From ZC4RG20 sp963782445 (lineage in GTDB: Bacteria > Pseudomonadota > Gammaproteobacteria > Steroidobacterales > Rariloculaceae): a stretch of 64,000 nt of DNA. The notes beneath the pieces were generated by a model. The model ran no database searches and had not been told where the DNA came from. It saw nothing but the letters and a program-made list of their open reading frames with translations. The DNA lies in NCBI GenBank assembly GCA_963782445.1, contig CAWAJM010000001.1, positions 496,001 to 560,000 on the forward strand, given 5' to 3'. Position numbers and translations under genes: made by a program. Of this stretch, positions 24,285 through 33,066 are shown in pieces. Numbering within the stretch: position 1 is the first letter of the stretch; the number at the start of each line of letters is the position of its first letter.

Positions 24285-25484
24285 TCACTCCGTTCGCAAC
24301 GCATCGAGCGGCTCGAGATGCGCGGCGTGCCGAGCCGGCACGACGCCCGCGACGAGTCCGATGCCGACGGCGACGAGCAGGGACAGGCCGATATAAAGCC
24401 ACGAGAGGCGCGCGGGCATCGCCGGCACGACGAACTGCACGGCGACGACGATGACGATGCCGACGGCCAGGCCGCCGAGGCCGCCGACGCCCGACAGCAG
24501 CATGGCCTCACCCATGAATATTTGCGCGATGCGCCCGCGGCCGGCCCCGACGGCGCGCAGCAGCCCGATCTCCTGGGTCCGCTCACGCACGGCAATCGTC
24601 ATGATCGTGAAGATGCCGACGCCGCCGACGAGCAGGGAAATGCCGCCGAGCGCCGCGACGCCGAGCGTGAGCACGTTGAGGATCTTGCCGAGCACGTCGA
24701 GCATCTGCTGCTGAGTCGTGATCGTGAAGTCCTCGGCGCCATGGCGCGCGACGAGCAGGCGCGTGACCTCGGCCACGACCTCGTCGACGGGCGCCGACGG
24801 GCTATAGAGCGCGTCGATCTCCTGCAGGCCTTCGCGATTGAAGAGCTCGAGTCCGCGCGCGGCCGGGATATAGACCGAGTCGTCGAGATCGAAGCCGAGC
24901 ATCTGGCCCTTGGGCTCCATGACGCCAACGACACGGAAGCGGTCCGTGCCGATGCGCACGCGTTGAGCCAGCGGGTTGCGGCCGCCGAAGATCTCGGCCG
25001 CGACCTTGGCGCCGAGCACGCAGAGCGCCCGCGGGCGTTCGATCTCGTCGTGCGGCAGAAACGACCCGATCGCGACGCGGAACTTGAACGCTTCGTCGAA
25101 GTCGGGTCCGACGGCGAAGACATTGACCGTGCGTTCGCGGTCATTGGCCTCGATCGTGGCACTGCCCGAGACCGACGGCACAGCGGCCTGCACATAGGGC
25201 ACCCGGGCGATGGCCTCGGCGTCGGCGAGCGTCAGCGGACGCGTCGAGTTCAGCACGCCCGGCGACATGCCTAGCGTGTTGGCTTTGCCGGGCTGCACGG
25301 CCAGTGTCGTCGTGCCGAACTGCGTGAATTCTTCGACGACATAGCGGTTCAGCCCTTCGCCGATCGACGTCAGCAGCACGACGGCCGTGACGCCGATGCC
25401 GATGCCGAGCGCCGTGAGCGCGCTGCGCATCGGGTGCGCGAATACCGAGCGGCCGACGAAGCTCAGAAAGTCGCGCTGCAGCAT
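24285..25484 (-). CDS. ABC transporter permease, MacB/FtsX type (second permease)
   Basis: This 399-residue membrane protein has the MacB-like layout: an N-terminal helix (LTALGIGIGVTAVVLLTSIGEG), a large periplasmic domain, and three C-terminal helices around MTIAVRERTQEIGLLRAVGAGRGRI and IGLVAGVVPARHAAHLEPLDALR. It ends the operon adaptor, ATPase, permease, permease. The two permeases are clear paralogues and probably form a heterodimer. The exported compound, such as a macrolide, peptide or lipoprotein, cannot be told. Confidence 0.9.
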   Translation of the reverse strand: MLQRDFLSFVGRSVFAHPMRSALTALGIGIGVTAVVLLTSIGEGLNRYVVEEFTQFGTTTLAVQPGKANTLGMSPGVLNSTRPLTLADAEAIARVPYVQAAVPSVSGSATIEANDRERTVNVFAVGPDFDEAFKFRVAIGSFLPHDEIERPRALCVLGAKVAAEIFGGRNPLAQRVRIGTDRFRVVGVMEPKGQMLGFDLDDSVYIPAARGLELFNREGLQEIDALYSPSAPVDEVVAEVTRLLVARHGAEDFTITTQQQMLDVLGKILNVLTLGVAALGGISLLVGGVGIFTIMTIAVRERTQEIGLLRAVGAGRGRIAQIFMGEAMLLSGVGGLGGLAVGIVIVVAVQFVVPAMPARLSWLYIGLSLLVAVGIGLVAGVVPARHAAHLEPLDALRTE

Positions 25485-25487
25485 GGG

Positions 25488-26699
25488 TCACCGCTTCGAG
25501 AGCGCTTGCACCGGGTCGAGGCGGGCGGCGCGTCTCGCCGGCAGGATGCCGAACACGAGCCCGCTCGCGACGGCGACCGCGAGCGCCGCGATCACGGCCC
25601 AGGCCGGCGGCCGGAAGTCGAGCGCCGGAAACGCCAGGCGCAGCCCGATGACGCCGGCGCCGCCTACGAGCAGGCCGAGCAGGCCGCCCAGCACGGCAAG
25701 GCAGGCGGCTTCCGCGAGGAACAAGCCGACGATCTGCTTGCCTTTCGCACCGACCGCCTTGAGCAGCCCGATCTCGCTCGTGCGCTGGTTCACGGCCACG
25801 AGCATGACGTTCATGATCAGGATCCCCGCGACCACGAGGCTGATGCCCGCGATCGCCGCGAGCGCGAGCGTGATCATGTTGAATATCGAATCGAACGTCG
25901 AGACGATGGCGTCCTGGGTAATGACGGTCACGTCCTCTTCGCCCTGGTGCCGCAGCTTGATGATCCTCAGGATGTCTCGCTTCGTGGCCTGGATCGTATC
26001 CCGGCTCGAGGTCTCGACGAGAATACGGAACACGCCGTGGGCGTTGAACAGCTGCTGTGCCGTCGCGACGGGCACGATGACGGTCTCGTCCGTGTTGAAC
26101 GGTCCCGTGAGGCCCGCCGACTGCAGGATGCCGATGACGCGGCAGCGATAGTCGCCGATGCGCAGCCAGTCGCCGAGCGGCTCGACGGAACCGAACATTT
26201 CCGTCACGAGCTTGCTGCCGAGCACGCAGACCGGCGACGCCGTGTCGAGCTGCATGGGCGGCAGAAAGCGGCCGGCCGCCATCGTCCAGTGCTCCATGCC
26301 TGCCAGCGGCGCGTTGCCGCCCAGCACGGTGATGTCGCGCTGGCGCCCGCGCCAGGAGACGGTCCCGCTGCCGAGCACGATCGGCGCGACGGCCTCGACG
26401 TACGGGCTGCGCTCGAGGGCCATGGCGTCCTCGAGCGTGAGATCGCGGGCAGTGGCGCCGATGAGCATGCCCGTGGCGCCGGCGCCGGCCGTCTCCGAGC
26501 GGCCCGGCAGCACGGCCACGAGATTCGCGCCGAGCGCCGCGAACTCGCCCGTGACGTACCGGCGCGCGCCCTCCGCGACGCTCGTGAGCAGTACGACGGC
26601 CGCGACACCGATGGCGATCGCGAGCAGCAGCATGGATGTGCGCAGCGGAAAGCGGCGCAGTGCCTCGACGGCGAGCCTGCCGGCGTCGGCGAGCCTCAT
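25488..26699 (-). CDS. ABC transporter permease, MacB/FtsX type (first permease)
   Basis: A 403-residue paralogue of the preceding permease with the same topology: an N-terminal helix LRTSMLLLAIAIGVAAVVLLTSVAEGARRY, a periplasmic domain, then the NQRTSEIGLLKAVGAKGKQI and SGLVFGILPARRAARLDPVQAL segments. The start at 26699 overlaps the ATPase stop by four bases (ATGA). It likely pairs with the second permease, since three bases separate the two. Confidence 0.9.
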   Translation of the reverse strand: MRLADAGRLAVEALRRFPLRTSMLLLAIAIGVAAVVLLTSVAEGARRYVTGEFAALGANLVAVLPGRSETAGAGATGMLIGATARDLTLEDAMALERSPYVEAVAPIVLGSGTVSWRGRQRDITVLGGNAPLAGMEHWTMAAGRFLPPMQLDTASPVCVLGSKLVTEMFGSVEPLGDWLRIGDYRCRVIGILQSAGLTGPFNTDETVIVPVATAQQLFNAHGVFRILVETSSRDTIQATKRDILRIIKLRHQGEEDVTVITQDAIVSTFDSIFNMITLALAAIAGISLVVAGILIMNVMLVAVNQRTSEIGLLKAVGAKGKQIVGLFLAEAACLAVLGGLLGLLVGGAGVIGLRLAFPALDFRPPAWAVIAALAVAVASGLVFGILPARRAARLDPVQALSKR

Positions 26700-27433
26700 G
26701 GTGCGGAGCCCGCGTCGGGCGGCGGCCGTTCGTCGTGCACGGGCGAGCGCGCCGCGCCGGCCGCTCGCGGCGCGTCGCTGTGGACCTTCCCGTCGCGCAT
26801 GAGCAGGTGGCGCGCGGCGCGGCCGCCGATCGCCGGGTCGTGCGTGACGACGATGAGCGCAATGCCTTCGCGATTGAGCCGCTCGATGATCTCGACGATC
26901 TCGGCGCCGGACTTGGAGTCGAGGTTGCCGGTCGGCTCGTCGGCCAGCAGCACGCGCGGGCGCATGACGATGGCGCGGCCGATCGCGACGCGCTGGCGCT
27001 CGCCGCCCGAGAGCTGATCGGGCCGATGGCCGAGGCGCGGCCCGAGACCCATGGACTCGAGGACCTCGCGGGCCCGCTCGCGCCGTTCCCGGGGCGCCGT
27101 CCCGGCCAGGATCATTGGCAGCTCGACGTTCTCGGCCGCCGTGAGGCGCGGGATCAGATGAAAAAACTGGAACACGAAGCCGATTTCCTGCTGGCGGCGA
27201 AGCGCGAGCGCATCGTCGTCGAGCGTGGCGACGTCCTCGCCGTTCAGCAGATAGCGCCCGGAGTTGGGGCGGTCGAGCAACCCGAGAATGTTGAGCAGCG
27301 TCGACTTGCCCGACCCGGAAGGCCCCATGATCGACATGTACTCGCCGGCCTCGATGTCGAGGTCGACGTGATCGAGCGCATGCACGGTCTGGTCCCCGAC
27401 TCGGTAATTGCGGCACACCTGGCGCAGCTGCAT
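26696..27433 (-). CDS. ABC transporter ATP-binding protein, MacB/LolD type
   Basis: The 245-residue ATPase shows Walker A (GPSGSGKST), Q-loop (FVFQFFHLIPRLTA), signature LSGGERQRVAIGRA, Walker B (VLLADEPTGNLDS) and the H-loop (VVTHDP). The NLDS D-loop and short length are typical of the MacB/LolD group. A C-terminal tail of about 25 residues lies beyond the ATPase domain. The start at 27433 lies 18 bases after the adaptor gene, and its end overlaps the first permease. Confidence 0.93.
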   Translation of the reverse strand: MQLRQVCRNYRVGDQTVHALDHVDLDIEAGEYMSIMGPSGSGKSTLLNILGLLDRPNSGRYLLNGEDVATLDDDALALRRQQEIGFVFQFFHLIPRLTAAENVELPMILAGTAPRERRERAREVLESMGLGPRLGHRPDQLSGGERQRVAIGRAIVMRPRVLLADEPTGNLDSKSGAEIVEIIERLNREGIALIVVTHDPAIGGRAARHLLMRDGKVHSDAPRAAGAARSPVHDERPPPDAGSAP

Positions 27434-27450
27434 GAGCACGGCAAGCTCCG

Positions 27451-28586
27451 CTACTCGGGCCGGACCAGCGCGCCGGCCGCGACACCCTCCCGGTCGATCG
27501 ACCGCACGACGCGGTCGCCGGAGGAGAGTCCCGAGAGGACCTGCGTGTACTGCCAGTTCGAGATGCCGGGCTGGATCTTGCGTTTGACGAGCCGCGACGT
27601 TGCGGCATCGTAGAGATAGACCTCGTCCCCGGGGAGGATCACGGGTGTCGGCAAGCGCAGCACGTTGTCGCGCTGGTCGAGCACGATCTCGACGTTGGCG
27701 CTGTAGCCCGGCAGCAGCAGCTGATTCTCGGGGTGCTCGAACTCGGCCTCGACCTCGACCGTGCGGGCCTGCTTCTCGACGTTCGAGCACGTACGGCGCC
27801 ACGCGCCGGATATGGCCTGCGAAGGTCCTGTCCGGGAAGGCGTCGAGGCTGATGCGCGCGGTCAGCCCTTTGTGAATGCGCGGCGCGTCGACCTCGTCGA
27901 TGGGCGCGCTCACGTAGAGGCAGCTGCTGTCGATGAGATCGACCGTGGGGGGTGTCGGGATGCCGACGGGGGAGGGCGTGACGAATTCGCCGACCTCGCC
28001 GTTGATTTCGGCGATGACGCCCGCAAACGGAGCGACGAGGCGCGTGCGGTCGAGCTGTGCCTGCGCGACGTTCGATCTTCGCCGCCGCCGAGCCGGCCGT
28101 GTCGCGCGCCGCCTGACACGCTGCGGCGTTGGCCGCGGCCGTCGACTGCGCCTGGTCGGCCGCCTCCTCCGAGGCCAGCTTCTGCGCGTGCAGCCGCATG
28201 AGCCGGTCGGCCTCGCGCTGCGCGTTGTCGGCCACGATGCAGGCCTGCTTGGCCCGCGATCGGGCGGCCTCCGCGTCACGCTTCGCAAGCAGGAGCTGCG
28301 CCTTGACGTTCTCGTTCCAGAGCTCGAGCAGCAGCTGCCCCTTTTCGACGTGCTCGCCTTTTTGCGCCGGCAGCCGTTCGATCTGCCCGCCTTGCGCCGG
28401 GGAGAGTCCGGCCCGGCGGCACGCGTCGACCGTGCCCGCGCGGGTGTTGGACACGGTCGCGGCGACGGGGCCGCGGTCGACGACGGCCATCTGCACCGGA
28501 ATGGGCTTGGGGCGAGCGGCCCACCAAACTGCGGCCGCAACCCCGACCACGACGACTGCGACGATCCCGATCCGCTTCACGTTCAT
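27451..28586 (-). pseudogene. efflux periplasmic adaptor (MacA/HlyD type), frameshifted as written
   Basis: Three frames together spell one membrane-fusion protein. The N-terminal part has an anchor helix (RIGIVAVVVVGVAAAVWWAA), a lipoyl-like half (IERLPAQKGEHVEKGQLLLELWNEN) and a coiled-coil hairpin. The middle gives AQLDRTRLVAPFAGVIAEINGEVGEFV. The end gives VLDQRDNVLRLPTPVIL and LSSGDRVVRSIDREG. Frame changes fall at 28067-28073 and 27778-27784. At each, removal of one base from GACGTTC (GAACGTC on the coding strand) restores the frame. The corrected protein is about 377 residues, normal for the family. The gene is therefore probably intact in the organism and heads the exporter operon. 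Confidence 0.8.
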
Positions 28587-28592
28587 AGGAAG

Positions 28593-28613
28593 AAAAAGGG
28601 GTCAGAGCCCTTT
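28593..28613. repeat. GGGGTCAGAGCCC-type element, copy 2
   Basis: AAAAAGGGGTCAGAGCCCTT lies six bases upstream of the adaptor start codon, in the gap between the YcbK-like gene and the exporter operon. It overlaps the position of the adaptor ribosome binding site (AGGAAG), so here it cannot simply be a 3' terminator. Confidence 0.7.
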
Positions 28614-28635
28614 CCGGGAAACCCTTTGGAGGTAA

Positions 28636-28655
28636 CGGCCGTTCGTGAACGGCCG
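28636..28655 (-). terminator. hairpin between the YcbK-like and adaptor genes
   Basis: A perfect nine-base inverted repeat (CGGCCGTTC and GAACGGCCG) with a two-base loop lies 73 bases after the YcbK-like stop on the minus strand. There is no T-run. It could slow read-through into the exporter operon. Confidence 0.35.
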
Positions 28656-28728
28656 CGGGCGAGTCACGACTGTAGCATGCGCGCGCGCGCAGCTAAGTCC
28701 GTAAAGGCCGCAGACTGCGAGCTGCCGG

Positions 28729-29265
28729 CTACCAATGTCTGACCCGGCCCGTGTCGATGTGCACGAAGTCGTCCTTCGGATAGTAGCCGACGCCGCCGCG
28801 CCCGAGACGCAGGGCGGTATCCCGCAGCGTTTTCGTGTCCATGCCCGTCAGCCGCACGTCGATCGCGCGGCCGTACATGTGGTAACTGTTCTTCGCGACC
28901 GCCCTCGAGCGTCGGCGGAGCATGGCGTTCGTGGCGGGCGAGCGATAGCCGGAGATCACGTCGAAAGGCCCCTTGACCCCGAGCTGAGCGCGCAGGATCC
29001 AAAGCGTATCGAGCAGCCCCACGTCGATATCGTGCGTCTCGCCGTTACGGAAGTCGCGCAGCAGATGCCTGATCTCGTCGACGGCGCCGGCGACGAGGCT
29101 GCCGTGCTCGCGATACGTGACGCGCAGCCGTTCGCCCGTATGCAGGTGATGGAACGAGAGCGACTTGGCACCCGTAGCGAGAGCCCCGAAAGACCTTGCC
29201 GTCGGGGCGAGGCCGGCGATGCTGGCGAGGCCGCCCACGATCAGAGTCCGCCGCCGTACCGTCAT
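28729..29265 (-). CDS. YcbK/DUF882 family peptidoglycan peptidase (M15-like)
   Basis: The product of about 178 residues carries a Tat-type signal (VRRRTLIVGGLASIAGLA). The mature part has the YcbK/M15A layout: SGYRSPATNAMLRR, NSYHMYGRAIDVRL with the zinc His and Asp, and GVGYYPKDDFVHIDTG with the second His. It should cut peptide cross-links in the cell wall. I chose the ATG at 29265 because the twin-arginine motif follows directly; the longer frame adds 16 residues. trxB lies next on the same strand. Confidence 0.9.
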   Translation of the reverse strand: MTVRRRTLIVGGLASIAGLAPTARSFGALATGAKSLSFHHLHTGERLRVTYREHGSLVAGAVDEIRHLLRDFRNGETHDIDVGLLDTLWILRAQLGVKGPFDVISGYRSPATNAMLRRRSRAVAKNSYHMYGRAIDVRLTGMDTKTLRDTALRLGRGGVGYYPKDDFVHIDTGRVRHW

Positions 29266-29382
29266 CCACACCGTCCTTCGCGATGCCGCGATCATGGCGT
29301 GCCGCCGCGTCACGGACGGCGCACTGCGTCTCAGAATCGAATCATGCGCGGGCTGCGCCCCGAGAAGGGCGATGCGCGGCGG

Positions 29383-30330
29383 CTAACCTTCGGTCAGAAA
29401 CCGCTCGGCGTCAAGCGCGGCCATGCAGCCCGAGCCCGCGGACGTGACGGCTTGCCTATAGATCGGATCGGCGACGTTGCCGGCGGCGAACACGCCGGGC
29501 ACGCTCGTAGCCGTCGCGAGGCCCTTCGTTCCCGAGCGCACGACGATATAGCCGCCCTGCATCTCGAGCTGGCCCTCGAACACCCCCGTGTTCGGCGTGT
29601 GTCCTATCGCGACGAAGACGCCCTGCACGGGCACATCGCGCGTGGCCTCGTCCTGAATGCTCTTCAGGCGCACGCCCGTGACCCCGTTCTCGTCGCCGAG
29701 CACCTCGCCGAGCACGTGGTTCCAGGCGATCTCGACGTTGCCGCCGCGGCTCCGCTCGATGAGGCGGTCGCTCATGATTTTCTCGGCCCGAAACGCGTCG
29801 CGCCGATGTACGACCGTCACGCGTGAAGCGATGTTCGACAGGTAGAGCGCTTCCTCGACGGCCGTGTTGCCGCCGCCGATCACGGCCACGGGTTGATTCT
29901 TGAAGAAGAACCCGTCGCAGGTTGCGCACGCGGAGACGCCGCGCCCCTTATAGGCTTCCTCGGAAGGCAGGCCCAGATATCGCGCCGAGGCGCCCGTCGC
30001 AACGATGAGCGCGTCGCAGCTGTATTCGCCGCTGTCCGCGAAGATCCGGAGCGGGCGCTCGGCGAAGTCCACGGCATTGACTGTGTCGTAGACCATCTTC
30101 GTGCCGAAGCGCTCGGCATGCCGCTTCATTCGTTCCATGAGCTCCGGGCCGAGGACCCCGGCGTCGTCGCCGGGCCAGTTGTCGACCTCGGTCGTCGTCG
30201 TCATCTGGCCGCCGACCTCGACGCCCGTGATGAGCATGGGCTCGAGACCGGCGCGCGCCGCGTAGACGGCAGCTGTGTAGCCGGCGGGGCCGGAGCCGAT
30301 GATGATGAGCCTTTCGTGTTGTGCTGCCAT
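29383..30330 (-). CDS. trxB: thioredoxin-disulfide reductase
   Basis: TrxB uses NADPH and FAD to reduce thioredoxin. The 315-residue protein is of standard length. It shows the FAD-binding IIGSGPAGYTAAVYAARAG, the redox pair in SACATCDGFFF (Cys residues around 137-140), the NADPH-binding VIGGGNTAVEEALYLSN and the C-terminal GVFAAGNVADPIYRQAVTSAGSGCMAALDAERFL. All family signatures are intact. Confidence 0.97.
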   Translation of the reverse strand: MAAQHERLIIIGSGPAGYTAAVYAARAGLEPMLITGVEVGGQMTTTTEVDNWPGDDAGVLGPELMERMKRHAERFGTKMVYDTVNAVDFAERPLRIFADSGEYSCDALIVATGASARYLGLPSEEAYKGRGVSACATCDGFFFKNQPVAVIGGGNTAVEEALYLSNIASRVTVVHRRDAFRAEKIMSDRLIERSRGGNVEIAWNHVLGEVLGDENGVTGVRLKSIQDEATRDVPVQGVFVAIGHTPNTGVFEGQLEMQGGYIVVRSGTKGLATATSVPGVFAAGNVADPIYRQAVTSAGSGCMAALDAERFLTEG

Positions 30331-30428
30331 AGCGCCTCCTCGGGAGGCCGTATGGTAGTGGAGGGGATCGGGCCGCCGCCAGTCGCGAGTTCACGTGTGC
30401 GCGCCGGCTCTGGCATCATCTTCAGCCT

Positions 30429-32684
30429 ATGACCCTCGCCCGCCTGCCCGCATCGCTTCGCCGTTTGGCCGTGTGCTGTGTCGTGGCGAGCCTCGTGCTC
30501 GCCGCGCTGCCCGTGCGCGCGGCCTGCCTGCAGCCCCGCAGCGTCGCCGGCAAGCCGGCGCGGCCGACGATCGGCCTCGTGCTCTCCGGCGGCGGCGCGC
30601 GCGGCGGTGCCCACATCGGCGCGCTCGAGGCGCTCGAGCAGCTGCGCGTGCCCATCGACTGCATCGCGGGGACGAGTATCGGCGCCGTCGTCGGCGGCTT
30701 CTACGCGACGGGCTTGCGGGCGAAAGACCTCGAGAACATCGTGACCCACCTCGACTGGAACGCGTTGTTTCTGGACACGACGCCGCGCCGCCTGCTGGCC
30801 TTCCGCCGCAAGCGCGACGAGGACTTGTTCCTCGTCAACCTCAAGCCTGGCCTCAACGCCGGCCAGATCGAGCTGCCCATCGGAATCGTGCAGGGCCAGG
30901 TCGCGGACCAGATCCTTGCGCGCTATACGTTGCCCGCCGCCGAGATTCAGGACTTCGACAAGCTGCCGATTCCGTTTCGGGCCGTCGCCACGAACATCGC
31001 GAACGGCAAGGCCGTCGTGCTGGGCTCGGGCAACCTCGCGCGGGCGATTCGAGCGAGCATGGCCATCCCGGCCGCGCTGACGCCCGTTGAAATCGACCAT
31101 CAGCTGCTCGTCGACGGCGGTCTCGCGATGAACCTGCCCGTCGAGGTCGCGCGCGACATGGGCGCGGACGTGATCATCGCTATCGACATCACGGCCTCCC
31201 TGCTCAAGCGCGAGGCGTTACACAACGTCCTGGACGTGACGACGCAGCTTACGAACCTGTTGACGCGCCAGGGGCTCGACAAGCAGCGGAAGCTCCTCGG
31301 CCCGAAGGACGTGCTGCTGACCCCGCAGTTTCCGCCGGCCATGAACTCCGTCGATTTTTCGCACATGGCCGACGCTATCGAGACCGGCTATGACGCCGTC
31401 ATGCGGCACCGTGCCGAGCTCGAGCCCTATGCGCTGACGCGGGAGCAGTACGCCGCCTACCTCGCGCGCCGGCCGGCCTCGACGCTGCCCGGTCTGCCCG
31501 TCATCGACTTCGTGACGCTCGACAATCACTCGCACATTGCCGACAGCATCATCGAGACGCGGCTGCGCGGCCTCATGCTCGGCAAACCGCTCGATTTCGC
31601 CACCATTCAGAAGGCCATCGATCAAGTCTACGGGCTCGATCTCTTCCAGAACGTGCGTTACAGCATCGTGAAGCGCGGCGACGAGACCGGCGTCGAGGTC
31701 GAAGTCGTGCCGAAGTCGTGGGGTCCGAACTATCTCCAGCTCGGCATGCAGTACAGCTCGACCGAGGACTCGGATGCATTGTTCGCACTCGCGGCGAGCT
31801 ATCTGCGCACGGCCATCGACCCGCACGGCGGCGAGTGGCGCACCGTCTTCGAGATCGGCGACCAGCCGGCCGTGACCTTCGACGCCTATCAGCCGCTCGG
31901 GCCCAAAGGACTGTTCTTCGTCGAGCCGACGCTGACTCTGCATTCGATTCGCTACGACGTGTTCGCCGGCGAGCAGCTACTCTCGCAGGCCCAACTGCAC
32001 GAGGCCGGCGCCGAGTTCAGCGGCGGCCGAGAGCTCATGACCTGGGGCGAAGTGCGGGGCGGCCTACGGCGCGGCTACGGCGAGACGAAACTCATCGTGG
32101 GCGAGCCCGCGATGCTGCCGGCGCCGAAGTATCAGCGCGGCGAATTTTTCGTGCGCTTCTCCGCGGACACGCTCGACGACATCGCGTTCCCGAGCCGCGG
32201 CGTGCTCGCGACCGCCGAATGGCGCGCATCGCGCCCCACGCTCGGCTCCGACGCGAGCTTCGACCAGTTCATGCTCAGCGCCACCTTCGCAAAGTCCTGG
32301 GGGCGCCACACATTGCTTTCGCGGTTCCGCTACGACACGACGTTCAGCGGCCGCGCGCCGCTTAACCGCGCCTTCAAGTTCGGGGGCTTTCTCGATCTCT
32401 CCGGCCTCAATCAGGGCCAGCTCAAGGGCCAGCACGTCGCGCGCATCGGCGCGAGTTACTACCGCCGAATCGGCAACCTGACCTTCCTGCCGGCCTACGC
32501 CGGCGTCAGCGTCGAGCTCGGCAACGCGTGGAACGATCGCGAGAGCATCTCGCGCAAGAGCGCCCTCCTCGGCGGCTCGATCTGGGCCGGCGTCGACTCG
32601 CCCGTGGGCCCGATCTACGTCGGCTACGGGCGCACCGAAGGGGGCATCAAGGCCTACTACGTCTACCTCGGCCGCGCGTTCTGA
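30429..32684 (+). CDS. patatin-like phospholipase with Omp85-type barrel (PlpD-like autotransporter)
   Basis: This 751-residue protein has a signal peptide (about 1-33). The patatin lipase domain has the oxyanion block LVLSGGGARGGAHIGAL, the nucleophile Ser in AGTSIGAV and the catalytic Asp in VDGGLAMNLPVEVARDMGADVIIAIDI. A POTRA-like domain (about 365-435) follows, with a C-terminal 16-strand-like barrel of the BamA/TamA type ending in YVGYGRTEGGIKAYYVYLGRAF. This is the type Vd secretion layout known from PlpD. It probably hydrolyses phospholipids at the outer membrane or after release. It stands alone and is followed by a large structured repeat. Confidence 0.93.
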   Translation: MTLARLPASLRRLAVCCVVASLVLAALPVRAACLQPRSVAGKPARPTIGLVLSGGGARGGAHIGALEALEQLRVPIDCIAGTSIGAVVGGFYATGLRAKDLENIVTHLDWNALFLDTTPRRLLAFRRKRDEDLFLVNLKPGLNAGQIELPIGIVQGQVADQILARYTLPAAEIQDFDKLPIPFRAVATNIANGKAVVLGSGNLARAIRASMAIPAALTPVEIDHQLLVDGGLAMNLPVEVARDMGADVIIAIDITASLLKREALHNVLDVTTQLTNLLTRQGLDKQRKLLGPKDVLLTPQFPPAMNSVDFSHMADAIETGYDAVMRHRAELEPYALTREQYAAYLARRPASTLPGLPVIDFVTLDNHSHIADSIIETRLRGLMLGKPLDFATIQKAIDQVYGLDLFQNVRYSIVKRGDETGVEVEVVPKSWGPNYLQLGMQYSSTEDSDALFALAASYLRTAIDPHGGEWRTVFEIGDQPAVTFDAYQPLGPKGLFFVEPTLTLHSIRYDVFAGEQLLSQAQLHEAGAEFSGGRELMTWGEVRGGLRRGYGETKLIVGEPAMLPAPKYQRGEFFVRFSADTLDDIAFPSRGVLATAEWRASRPTLGSDASFDQFMLSATFAKSWGRHTLLSRFRYDTTFSGRAPLNRAFKFGGFLDLSGLNQGQLKGQHVARIGASYYRRIGNLTFLPAYAGVSVELGNAWNDRESISRKSALLGGSIWAGVDSPVGPIYVGYGRTEGGIKAYYVYLGRAF

Positions 32685-32705
32685 CGCGGCTCCGTCGGCC
32701 TTCGG

Positions 32706-33004
32706 CCGTTCATGAATCATGCTGCGAACCGCGCGAGGAGCTTGCTGCCGCCAAGACGGCAATCCGTTCGCTCGTCGGGGTGCCGAACGGCGGCAGCCAT
32801 CGCGGGCCCTGCGTCTTTCGCGGTGCCCGCCGAATGCAGCCGACGCCGATCGGCGCGCTCTTCGGCTACGGCTGCGTCGGTGTCCAGCGGAGGCCTCGTC
32901 ATGAGGGCGGTGTCGGGACGCTGAGCGCCACGGATGGCGCTCAGCGAGCCCCCATACACGGGTTCACGGCGGTCCCGACACCGCCCTCATGACGAGGCCT
33001 CCGC
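32706..33004. repeat. composite structured repeat, about 300 bp, locus 2 (includes type 1 copy C)
   Basis: The modules match locus 1 in order and length: CCGTTCATGAATCATGCTGC, a hairpin (32744-32752 with 32789-32797) keeping AAGACGGCAATCCGT on its left side, a spacer sharing GCGCTCTTCG, then a type 1 hairpin. The latter has perfect 33-bp arms (32887-32919 and 32972-33004), an 11-bp apical stem and a bulge. On the reverse strand the bulge reads GAACCCGTGTATGGGGGCTC. The far ends of the arms differ from those of copy B yet pair perfectly. It fills the gap between the convergent phospholipase and FAD-oxidase genes, which holds no credible gene. Confidence 0.8.
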
Positions 33005-33066
33005 CCACTGCCGCCGTTTCTGGTGAGCGTCGCCGCCGCCGAAGCGCCGCCGCCGCGGCCGCCGGC

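Noticed and set aside
27451..28586. Programmed ribosomal frameshifting in the adaptor gene
   Set aside because: No slippery heptamer or downstream structure stands at the breaks, two shifts would be needed, and the same GACGTC change also explains breaks in two unrelated genes.
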